A stretch of DNA of 8,173 nt from Ornithinimicrobium sp. (GTDB lineage Bacteria > Actinomycetota > Actinomycetes > Actinomycetales > Dermatophilaceae): contig JASKZT010000268.1 in assembly GCA_030145965.1 (NCBI GenBank), positions 1-8,173 on the forward strand. The letters run 5' to 3'. Below are positions 1 through 4,691 of the stretch, in pieces. The translations under genes and the position numbers were made by a program. Positions within the stretch are counted from its first letter, which is position 1. The number at the start of each line of letters is the position of its first letter. A model generated the notes under the pieces. That model made no database searches and had not been told where the DNA came from. It saw only the letters and a program-made list of their open reading frames with translations.

Positions 1-341
1 CGGATGAGGCCGAGGAGCAGGTGCTCGGTGCCGATGTAGTTGTGGCCCAGCTGCAGGCCCTCGCGCAGCGAGAGCTCGAGGACCTTCTTGGCCCGGGGGG
101 TGAAGGGGATGTGGCCGGTCGGCGACTGCTGGCCCTGGCCGATGATCTCCTGGACCTGCTCGCGCACGGCGTCCAGCGAGATCCCCAGGGACTCCAGCGC
201 CTTCGCGGCGACGCCCTCGCCCTCGTGGATGAGGCCGAGCAGCAGGTGCTCGGTCCCGATGTAGTTGTGGTTGAGGAGCCGCGCCTCTTCCTGCGCGAGC
301 ACCACGACCCGCCTGGCGCGGTCGGTGAACCGTTCGAACAT
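1..341 (-). CDS. clpC: ClpC, ATP-dependent Clp protease ATP-binding subunit, N-terminal part only
   Basis: This is the start of a ClpC-type AAA+ unfoldase, which feeds substrates to the ClpP protease in the cytoplasm. Only about the first 113 residues are in the window; the gene runs off the left edge, so both AAA+ modules are unseen. The protein begins [20 protein letters not shown], the usual actinobacterial ClpC opening. It shows both halves of the duplicated Clp_N substrate/adaptor domain: [13 protein letters not shown] occurs near residues 26-38 and again near 101-113, separated by a [13 protein letters not shown] segment. The ATG at 341 is preceded by AAGGAG (352-347, 5-nt spacer), which fixes the start. 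It diverges from the lipoprotein gene at 575 across 233 bp. A GGAAC-N19-GTT element upstream suggests ECF-sigma control. I am very sure of the family; ClpC rather than ClpB follows from this N-terminal sequence. Confidence 0.96.
   Translation of the reverse strand, partial: MFERFTDRARRVVVLAQEEARLLNHNYIGTEHLLLGLIHEGEGVAAKALESLGISLDAVREQVQEIIGQGQQSPTGHIPFTPRAKKVLELSLREGLQLGHNYIGTEHLLLGLI
2..270 (-). repeat. Internal DNA repeat from the duplicated Clp_N motif
   Basis: The 44 bp at 2-45 and at 227-270 differ at only two positions by eye. They lie 225 bp apart, exactly 75 codons. They encode the two copies of the [19 protein letters not shown] helix pair in the ClpC N-terminal domain, so this is a repeat within a protein domain and not a mobile or regulatory repeat. 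The near-identity at DNA level is higher than the protein fold alone requires. Confidence 0.85.
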
Positions 342-346
342 CGTCA

Positions 347-352
347 CTCCTT
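347..352 (-). promoter_or_regulatory. Ribosome binding site of clpC
   Basis: On the minus strand AAGGAG lies 5 nt before the ATG at 341. It is a near-perfect anti-16S match and supports this start over any alternative. Confidence 0.85.
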
Positions 353-442
353 GACTTTCGTCGTGGCACGCGGTCGGTGGGTGCGCTCCTGCCCCACGTG
401 CGCGCGGGCGTGCATCCACTCTACGTTGCGTCTGGATCGCTC

Positions 443-469
443 AACGCCCCGTATCGCCACCGATGTTCC
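443..469 (-). promoter_or_regulatory. Candidate ECF-sigma (SigH/SigR-type) promoter for clpC
   Basis: Reading the minus strand, GGAAC (469-465) is followed after exactly 19 nt by GTT (445-443). This fits the GGAAY-N18-19-GTT pattern of SigH/SigR-type stress promoters in actinobacteria. It would start transcription near 433-437 and give clpC a leader of roughly 95 nt. From memory, clpC is under SigH and ClgR control in Corynebacterium glutamicum, which makes the match plausible. A housekeeping-like pair also lies here, TTGAGC (444-439) and TAGAGT (423-418), but its 15-nt spacer is short. The assignment is inference from motif and gene identity. Confidence 0.5.
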
Positions 470-475
470 GCCCGG

Positions 476-499
476 TATGCCGTGTTCGCCCCCGGCATA
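476..499. promoter_or_regulatory. Inverted repeat TATGCCG-N10-CGGCATA, possible operator
   Basis: A perfect 7-bp inverted repeat: TATGCCG at 476-482 and CGGCATA at 493-499, separated by 10 nt. After one mismatch, two more outer base pairs match. It sits between the divergent clpC and lipoprotein genes, just upstream of the proposed clpC -35 element and next to the direct repeats at 500-537. The arm spacing (17 bp centre to centre) would suit a dimeric regulator, but nothing here identifies one. Confidence 0.4.
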
Positions 500-537
500 A
501 CGCGCGTCCGGCGCGGAGCAGGACGCGCGTCCGGCGC
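500..537 (+). repeat. Perfect 15-bp direct repeat with 23-bp period, upstream of the lipoprotein promoter
   Basis: ACGCGCGTCCGGCGC occurs at 500-514 and again, unchanged, at 523-537. Each copy contains a short dyad, GCGC-N5-GCGC. The spacing of 23 bp puts the copies on nearly the same face of the helix. If transcription of the lipoprotein gene starts around 574-575, the copies lie at roughly -75 to -60 and -52 to -37, a usual place for activator or response-regulator sites. The repeat is directly seen; its role as a binding site is inference. Confidence 0.6.
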
Positions 538-560
538 AGGGGATCCCCAGCGGCTGCCCC

Positions 561-566
561 TACCAT
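561..566 (+). promoter_or_regulatory. Candidate -10 element of a leaderless promoter for the lipoprotein gene
   Basis: TACCAT (561-566) fits the actinobacterial TANNNT -10 pattern and lies 8 nt before the ATG at 575. Transcription would then begin at or within a base or two of the start codon, giving a leaderless mRNA. No Shine-Dalgarno-like sequence is present in 560-574, which agrees with this. No good -35 hexamer is seen 17-18 bp upstream, so an activator bound at the direct repeats at 500-537 may substitute for it. Confidence 0.5.
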
Positions 567-574
567 GTGCGCCC

Positions 575-1225
575 ATGCGCACCCCTCGCCCGACCGTCCC
601 GTCGCTGCTGGCCGCGGCCGCGCTGACCCTGGTCGCCTGCACCTCCGGCGACGCCGACCCCGCCCCCTCCCCCGACGAGGACGCGCAGACCCGGAGCGCC
701 GACGACGGGCTGGAGGGCGAGGCGGGCAACCAGGGCTGGATGTGCCAGTACGTCAGCCCCCCGGCGGTCGAGAGCGCGGCCGGCGGCCAGGCGCAGACGC
801 CCCGCGAGGTCGTCACCCAGGACGACGAGGAGGGGTGGGTCTGCGACGTGCTCGTCGGCGGTCCCGGCGCCCAGGAGCCGGTCATCACGCTGGGGATCCA
901 CCTGGGCGAGGAGGCCCGGGACGAGGCGCGCGGGCGGGCCGAGGGCGCCGAGGGCGTGCGGCCCGGCCCGGAGCACCTGGGCCTCTCCTTCGTCTCCCCC
1001 GGCCTGGTCACCGGCCTGACGCTGTGCACCGACCCGGACGCGACCGACGCCGACCAGCGCATCCCCTACTCCCTCGTCGCCGAGTCCCACGGCGAGGCCG
1101 ACGAGAAGACCACGGCGCTGCTGCAGCGCACGCTCACCGAGGTCGCCAAGAACCTGGACGGGCAGCTCGGCTGCAGCCCGAGCCAGGCCCGCTCGGACGG
1201 CGCGGAGCAGACCGAGGCCCCCTGA
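575..1225 (+). CDS. Putative secreted lipoprotein of unknown function
   Basis: A 216-residue protein with a bacterial lipoprotein signal: basic start MRTPRP, hydrophobic residues 8-20, and the lipobox LVAC with the lipidated cysteine at residue 22. The mature protein should be anchored to the outer face of the membrane. Residues 23-50 are acidic and Pro/Ser/Asp-rich, a typical flexible tether. The rest is soluble and acidic, with four further cysteines (57, 90, 151, 200) that could form two disulfides, and no recognised enzyme motif. The ATG at 575 was chosen because it gives the signal peptide directly and lies 8 nt after a TACCAT -10 candidate; an in-frame start at 377 would add residues with no signal-peptide character and read through the intergenic repeats. 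It converges on ku, whose stop is 18 bp away. It resembles the many small actinobacterial Cys-containing lipoproteins, but I cannot name a family. Confidence 0.85.
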   Translation: MRTPRPTVPSLLAAAALTLVACTSGDADPAPSPDEDAQTRSADDGLEGEAGNQGWMCQYVSPPAVESAAGGQAQTPREVVTQDDEEGWVCDVLVGGPGAQEPVITLGIHLGEEARDEARGRAEGAEGVRPGPEHLGLSFVSPGLVTGLTLCTDPDATDADQRIPYSLVAESHGEADEKTTALLQRTLTEVAKNLDGQLGCSPSQARSDGAEQTEAP

Positions 1226-1243
1226 CGCACCGGCCCGGTCGGC

Positions 1244-2209
1244 TCAGCCGGCCTTCTTGGCCGCGCTCTTGCGGGCCGGCGTGCGCTTGGCCGCGGTCTT
1301 CCTCGCCGTGCCGGACGAGGAGCCTGACGCCGTGGAGTCCTTGCCGCCACCGCCGCCGCCCGCGCCCCGCTTGGAGGAGCCGGACGCCGCCTCGGCGTCC
1401 CCTTCCTCCTCGCCCTTCTCGCCACGCCCCTTCTTGGCGCGGTCGACCGAGCGCTGCAGCGCCGCCAGCAGGTCCACGACCTCCCCGGAGTCGGCCTCGT
1501 CCTCGGCCTCGGGCGCCTCGGTGACGTCGCCGCCCTCGATCTTGCTCTGGACCAGGGCCTCGAGGGCCTCCTTGAAGTCGTCGACGTGCCCCGCGGGCTC
1601 GAAGTCCCCGGCCATCGACTCCACGAGCATCTTCGCCATGGCGACCTCGGCCTTCTTGGGCTCGCTGACCTGGTCCAGGTTGTCCAGGCGGGCGGAGTCG
1701 CGGACCTCGTCGGGCCACAGGAGGGTCTGCAGCACGATGACGTCGTCGACCACCCGCAGGACGGCCATCGTCATCCGGGTGCGCAGCGAGACGGTGACGA
1801 CGGCGACGCGCTCGGACTCGCGCAGCGCCTCGCGCAGCAGCCCGTAGGCCTTGGCGCCCATCGCGTCGGGCTCGATGAAGTAGGCCTTGTCGTAGAGGAT
1901 CGGGTCGATCTGCTCGGCGGGCACGAAGCTCTCGACCTCGATCTCCTTGCTCGAGCGGTTGGGCAGCGAGGCGAGGTCCTCCTCGGTGAGCACGACGGTG
2001 CGCCCGTCCTCGGTCTCGTAGGCCTTGGCGATCTCCTTGTAGGGGACCTCCTCGCCGTCGGCCTGGGCGACCCGCTTGTAGCGGATCCGGCTGCCGTCGC
2101 TGGCGCGGACCTGGTGCAGGCTGACGTCATGGTTCTCCGTCGCCGAGTAGAGCCGGACCGGCACGTTGACCAGCCCGAACGACACCGCGCCCTTCCAGAT
2201 CGCTCGCAT
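1244..2209 (-). CDS. ku: Ku protein, NHEJ DNA-end-binding factor
   Basis: Bacterial Ku is a homodimer that threads onto double-strand break ends and recruits LigD in non-homologous end joining. The 321-residue protein opens with MRAIWKGAVSFGLVNVPVRL, a signature of the family. The Ku core barrel and bridge span about residues 1-240. Residues 243-262 (VVDLLAALQ then basic residues) match the short segment after the core that bacterial Ku is known to use for LigD contact. Residues 263-321 are a low-complexity tail: acidic first, then Gly-rich (284-289), ending in Lys/Ala/Thr repeats such as ARKTAAKRTPARKSAAKKAG. Such basic tails occur in other actinobacterial Ku proteins and are thought to aid DNA binding. 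It diverges from the ligase gene with only 17 bp between start codons. No Shine-Dalgarno sequence is visible before the ATG, so the start rests on the conserved N-terminus. Confidence 0.97.
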   Translation of the reverse strand: MRAIWKGAVSFGLVNVPVRLYSATENHDVSLHQVRASDGSRIRYKRVAQADGEEVPYKEIAKAYETEDGRTVVLTEEDLASLPNRSSKEIEVESFVPAEQIDPILYDKAYFIEPDAMGAKAYGLLREALRESERVAVVTVSLRTRMTMAVLRVVDDVIVLQTLLWPDEVRDSARLDNLDQVSEPKKAEVAMAKMLVESMAGDFEPAGHVDDFKEALEALVQSKIEGGDVTEAPEAEDEADSGEVVDLLAALQRSVDRAKKGRGEKGEEEGDAEAASGSSKRGAGGGGGGKDSTASGSSSGTARKTAAKRTPARKSAAKKAG

Positions 2210-2214
2210 TGGAC

Positions 2215-2219
2215 AAGGA
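2215..2219 (+). promoter_or_regulatory. Ribosome binding site that decides the ligase start
   Basis: AAGGA at 2215-2219 lies 7 nt before the ATG at 2227. It favours that ATG over the in-frame TTG at 2209, which has no such site and would share a base with the ku start codon. Confidence 0.65.
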
Positions 2220-2226
2220 TGGACCC

Positions 2227-3207
2227 ATGCGCCCCATGCTCGCCACCCACGGTGACCCGCGGACCGGCCCGCCGTCCGGGCCGGCCTGGGCGCACGAGAT
2301 CAAGTGGGACGGGATCCGGCTGCTGGCCGACGTCACCGGCGGGACGATGCGGCTGCTGACCCGCAGCGGCCGGGACATCGCGGGCGCGCTGCCCGAGCTC
2401 CGGGCGCTGGCCGGGCTGTGCGACGACGTGCTGCTGGACGGGGAGGCGGTGAGCATGGTCGGCGGCCGCCCCTCCTTCAGCCACGTGGTCGACCGCGTCC
2501 ACACCACCTCGGCGGCGGCCGCCGAGCGGATGGCCCGGACCCGGCCGGTCACCTACCTGGCCTTCGACCTGCTGCGCCTGGAGGGGATGGACCTGACCTC
2601 CCTGCCGTGGTCGGCGCGGCGCTCGGCGCTGGAGGACCTCGTGGCGGACGTGCCCGGGGTGCAGGTGCCCCCGGTGTACGAGGACGGCGCAGGGCTGCTC
2701 GCGGCGACCGGCGACCAGGGGCTGGAGGGGGTCGTGAGCAAGCGGCGCTCCTCGCCCTACCAGGAGGGGGTGCGCAGCGGCGACTGGCTCAAGTTCCCCC
2801 ACCGCGACCTGCGCAGCGTGGTCATCGGCGGCTGGCGGCCCCAGACGGGGACCGCGGGGCGGCTCGGCGCGGTGCACGTCGGCGTGCCGGTCGACGACGG
2901 CACGGGCGGGGCGCTGCGCGACGCCGAGGGCCGGCTCGTGCTCGACTACCGCGGGCGGGTCGGCAGCGGCCTGGCCGGACGGGCGGGGGCGACCCTGCTG
3001 GAGCGCCTGGCGGACGTGCCGCCGGCCCCCTACCCCTTCCGCACCGACATCCCGCGGCCGGAGGCGGCCGGCTCGACGTGGCTGGAGCCGCGGGTGGTCA
3101 TCGACGTCGCGGCGCTCCACGTCACCGCCGACGGGCGGCTGCGCCAGCCGTCCTACCAGGGCGTGCGCGAGGACCTCCTCGCCGAGGACCTGCTGGAGGA
3201 GGCATGA
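2227..3207 (+). CDS. ATP-dependent DNA ligase, stand-alone LigD ligase domain
   Basis: This 326-residue protein matches the ligase (LIG) domain of LigD, which seals nicks in NHEJ using ATP through a lysyl-AMP intermediate. Visible nucleotidyltransferase motifs: motif I EIKWDGIR with nucleophile Lys26; TRSGRD at 45-50; DGEAV at 71-75; YLAFDLL at 110-116; motif IV EGVVSKR at 168-173; motif V DWLKFP at 186-191. The OB-fold follows to the C-terminus, with the motif VI region RLRQPSYQGVRED at 304-316. That region ends in Asp-Leu, whereas I recall Asp-Lys in fused LigD enzymes. Length fits a ligase core plus OB-fold, with no polymerase or phosphoesterase domain attached. The stop overlaps the start of the polymerase gene (ATGA), so the two are probably translationally coupled. 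Its promoter must lie inside ku, because only 17 bp separate the start codons. Confidence 0.95.
   Translation: MRPMLATHGDPRTGPPSGPAWAHEIKWDGIRLLADVTGGTMRLLTRSGRDIAGALPELRALAGLCDDVLLDGEAVSMVGGRPSFSHVVDRVHTTSAAAAERMARTRPVTYLAFDLLRLEGMDLTSLPWSARRSALEDLVADVPGVQVPPVYEDGAGLLAATGDQGLEGVVSKRRSSPYQEGVRSGDWLKFPHRDLRSVVIGGWRPQTGTAGRLGAVHVGVPVDDGTGGALRDAEGRLVLDYRGRVGSGLAGRAGATLLERLADVPPAPYPFRTDIPRPEAAGSTWLEPRVVIDVAALHVTADGRLRQPSYQGVREDLLAEDLLEEA
3195..3202 (+). promoter_or_regulatory. Ribosome binding site of the LigD polymerase gene, inside the ligase 3' end
   Basis: GGAGGAGG (3195-3202) overlaps the last ligase codons and immediately precedes the ATG at 3204. With the ATGA overlap it explains coupled translation and fixes the polymerase start, despite the reading frame being open far upstream. 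Confidence 0.8.
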
Positions 3208-4052
3208 CCAGCCAGGCGGTGAGCGTCGGGGGACGCACCCTGCGGGTGAGCAACCTGGACAAGGTCCTCTACCCGGCCACGGGCACGACCAAGGGCGAGG
3301 TGCTCACCTACTACGTCACCCGCGCCGAGCAGATCCTGCCCGAGCTGGCGGGGCGGCCGGTGACCCGCATCCGGTGGCCCGAGGGCGTGGCCGCCGGGCA
3401 CTTCTTCGAGAAGAACCTGCCGCCCGGCGCCCCCGACTGGCTCCCGCGCGTCACGGTGCCCACGCCAGGGTCCTCGCGCGGGCGGGAGACGGTCACCTTC
3501 CCGCTCGTCCCGGACCTGGCCGCGCTCGTCTACCTGGTCAACCTCGGCAGCCTGGAGCTGCACGTGCCGCAGTGGCGGGTGGACGAGGAGGGGAGGCCGC
3601 TCCCTCCGGACCGCCTCGTCGTCGACCTCGACCCCGGCCCGGGCGCCGGCCTGGCGGAGTGCGCCCGGGCGGCCCTCCTCGTCCGCGAGCGGCTCGAGGC
3701 GGTGGGGCTGTCGGCCCGGCCCGTCACGAGCGGGAGCAAGGGGATGCAGCTCTACGCCACGCTGGAGGGGACGCGGTCCTCGGACGAGGTGAGCGCGGTC
3801 GCCAAGGCGCTGGCCGAGCACCTGGAGGAGGAGCACCCCGGGCTGGTGACCTCACGGATGACGAAGGCGCTGCGGCCCGGGAAGGTGTTCCTGGACTGGA
3901 GCCAGAACAACGCCGCCAAGACGACGATCTGCCCCTGGTCGCTGCGGGGCCGGGAGCGCCCGCAGGTGGCCCTGCCCCGCACCTGGGACGAGGTGGACGC
4001 GGCGGCCGCGGACGGGCAGCCGCTCACCCAGCGCACGCTCGACGAGGTCTGA
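3204..4052 (+). CDS. Stand-alone LigD polymerase domain (primase-polymerase type, NHEJ)
   Basis: A 282-residue archaeo-eukaryotic-primase-type polymerase matching the POL domain of LigD, which fills gaps and adds nucleotides, often ribonucleotides, at breaks during NHEJ. It opens with the typical SNLDKVLYPATGTTKGEVL (16-34). Expected active-site residues are visible: His120 in ELHVPQW, Asp141 and Asp143 in VVDLDPG, Ser176 and Lys179 in TSGSKG, Asp231 and Gln234 in FLDWSQN, and Arg248 in SLRGR. The spacing from Asp141 to Asp231 (90 residues) equals that between the catalytic aspartates I recall for the mycobacterial domain (137 and 227). One change stands out: SGSKGMQLY has Gln182 where I recall His (GLHLY) in studied LigD enzymes. 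It follows the ligase gene with a 4-nt overlap. No phosphoesterase domain is fused to it. The frame is open upstream to about 2304, but only as a shadow of the ligase gene. Confidence 0.95.
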   Translation: MTSQAVSVGGRTLRVSNLDKVLYPATGTTKGEVLTYYVTRAEQILPELAGRPVTRIRWPEGVAAGHFFEKNLPPGAPDWLPRVTVPTPGSSRGRETVTFPLVPDLAALVYLVNLGSLELHVPQWRVDEEGRPLPPDRLVVDLDPGPGAGLAECARAALLVRERLEAVGLSARPVTSGSKGMQLYATLEGTRSSDEVSAVAKALAEHLEEEHPGLVTSRMTKALRPGKVFLDWSQNNAAKTTICPWSLRGRERPQVALPRTWDEVDAAAADGQPLTQRTLDEV

Positions 4053-4097
4053 GCGGCTGCGCCGGTCGCGCGCCGGGCAGGAGGACGGGCACGACGA

Positions 4098-4127
4098 CGG
4101 GCCGGCACCCCGAAGGGGACCGGCCCG
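4098..4127. terminator. Strong hairpin between convergent genes, probable two-way terminator
   Basis: CGGGCCGG (4098-4105) pairs fully with CCGGCCCG (4120-4127), 8 bp. Inside it CCCC (4108-4111) pairs with GGGG (4115-4118) around a GAA loop, with a small internal bulge. It lies 45 nt after the polymerase stop and on the far side of the lsr2 stop, so it could end transcripts from both sides. No U-tract follows on either strand, as is common for actinobacterial terminators. Confidence 0.7.
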
Positions 4128-4135
4128 GGCGTGCT

Positions 4136-4150
4136 CCCGCCGAGGGCGGG
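4136..4150 (-). terminator. Second hairpin, just after lsr2
   Basis: CCCGCC (4136-4141) pairs with GGCGGG (4145-4150) around a 3-nt loop. It begins 7 nt after the lsr2 stop on the minus strand and probably works with the larger hairpin at 4098-4127. There is no U-tract. Confidence 0.5.
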
Positions 4151-4157
4151 GCCGAGG

Positions 4158-4508
4158 TCAGTGCGCCGCCGCGTAGGCGTCCTGGAGCTCCTGGGAGACC
4201 CGGCCGCGCGAGCTCACCTTGTAGCCGTTCTCCCGGCCCCACTCGCGCATCTTGGCCAGCTCGTCGGACTTCGCCGCGCCGGCGCCGCCGGAGGACGCGG
4301 CCGCCGCACCACGGCGGCGGGTCTGCCGACGCCCGCCGGAGCGCCGGGCCTCGGCGATCCACGGCGCGAGCATGTCGCGCAACTTGGAGGCGTTGTCGTC
4401 GTTGAGGTCGATCTCGTAGCTGACGCCGTCGAGGGAGAACTCGACCGTCTCGTTGGCCTCACCACCGGTGATGTCGTCCTCGAGAATCACTTGCACACGC
4501 TGAACCAT
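4158..4508 (-). CDS. lsr2: Lsr2, nucleoid-associated DNA-bridging silencer
   Basis: Lsr2 is the actinobacterial H-NS analogue. It binds AT-rich DNA, bridges it, and represses acquired and developmental genes. The 116-residue protein has the expected two parts. Residues 1-58 hold the beta-hairpin/helix oligomerisation domain (MVQRVQVILEDDITGGEA, then ETVEFSLDGVSYEIDL). A basic linker with RRQTRRR (60-66) and an Ala/Gly/Ser stretch (67-79) follows. Residues 80-116 form the DNA-binding domain (LAKMREWGRENGYKVSSRGR), with the minor-groove RGR at 101-103. Length is close to the roughly 112 residues of the mycobacterial protein. AGGAG (4519-4515) lies 6 nt before the ATG. It has its own 183-bp upstream region with an inverted repeat, and ends convergently with the LigD polymerase gene. 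It lies between clpC and lysS as in mycobacteria, but separated from clpC by the NHEJ genes. Confidence 0.97.
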   Translation of the reverse strand: MVQRVQVILEDDITGGEANETVEFSLDGVSYEIDLNDDNASKLRDMLAPWIAEARRSGGRRQTRRRGAAAASSGGAGAAKSDELAKMREWGRENGYKVSSRGRVSQELQDAYAAAH

Positions 4509-4531
4509 GGAGAGCTCCTGAATTGTCCCTT

Positions 4532-4559
4532 CACGACCTCAGGGAAATGGTCGTGCACG
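4532..4559 (-). promoter_or_regulatory. Inverted repeat in the lsr2 upstream region, operator or leader hairpin
   Basis: CACGACC (4532-4538) and GGTCGTG (4549-4555) form a perfect 7-bp inverted repeat with a 10-nt spacer. The right arm runs into an 8-bp palindrome, CGTGCACG (4552-4559). The element lies 24-51 nt before the lsr2 ATG and 13 nt from its Shine-Dalgarno sequence. It could be a hairpin in the mRNA leader or a repressor site over the promoter. The structure is seen; its role is inference. Confidence 0.5.
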
Positions 4560-4641
4560 CCTAGCAAACCACAGGAGCCAACCATTCGCCTACTCGGCGC
4601 GAGGAATTCTGCTCCCCCATTGTTCGGCGTCCGCCCTTTTT

Positions 4642-4659
4642 CGGGTGTTTGCCCACCCG
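4642..4659. other. Small hairpin beside a T-tract, between the membrane protein gene and lsr2
   Basis: CGGGTG (4642-4647) pairs with CACCCG (4654-4659) around a 6-nt loop, with five T's just before it on the plus strand (4637-4641). It is 33 nt after the stop of the small membrane protein gene and could end the lysS transcript. However, on the minus strand it is followed by A's, not U's, so it is not a classical intrinsic terminator. The rest of 4509-4691 is noticeably less GC-rich than its surroundings. I could not place a convincing lsr2 promoter in it. Confidence 0.35.
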
Positions 4660-4691
4660 TGATAGAGCGGGCCAGACACTCTCCCAGCATT

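Noticed and set aside
439..530. ClgR-type operator (CGC-N5-GCG with flanking A/T) for clpC
   Set aside because: Several CGC-N5-GCG cores occur, including in the direct repeats, but the flanking and central bases of the recalled consensus do not match; such cores are expected by chance in this composition.
1237..1253. Hairpin CGGCTCAGCCG between the lipoprotein gene and ku as a terminator
   Set aside because: The dyad leaves a 1-nt loop, part of it is ku coding sequence, and there is no U-tract; too weak to annotate.
463..1524. Long open plus-strand frame (353 codons) overlapping the lipoprotein gene and ku
   Set aside because: Translation is Arg/Pro/Gly-dominated low complexity, typical of an alternative frame in high-GC DNA; it crosses a convergent gene junction and the real frames have clear families.
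2166..2200. TTGACC (2166-2171) as -35 box of a ligase promoter inside ku
   Set aside because: No acceptable -10 hexamer lies 16-19 bp downstream, so I could not support a promoter here.
2209..2226. TTG start for the ligase, six codons upstream
   Set aside because: It overlaps the ku start codon and lacks a ribosome site; AAGGA at 2215-2219 is correctly placed for the ATG at 2227.
2304..4052. Longer version of the LigD polymerase with about 300 extra N-terminal residues
   Set aside because: The extra part is the ligase gene in another frame. The ATG at 3204 has GGAGGAGG before it and matches the family's usual N-terminus.
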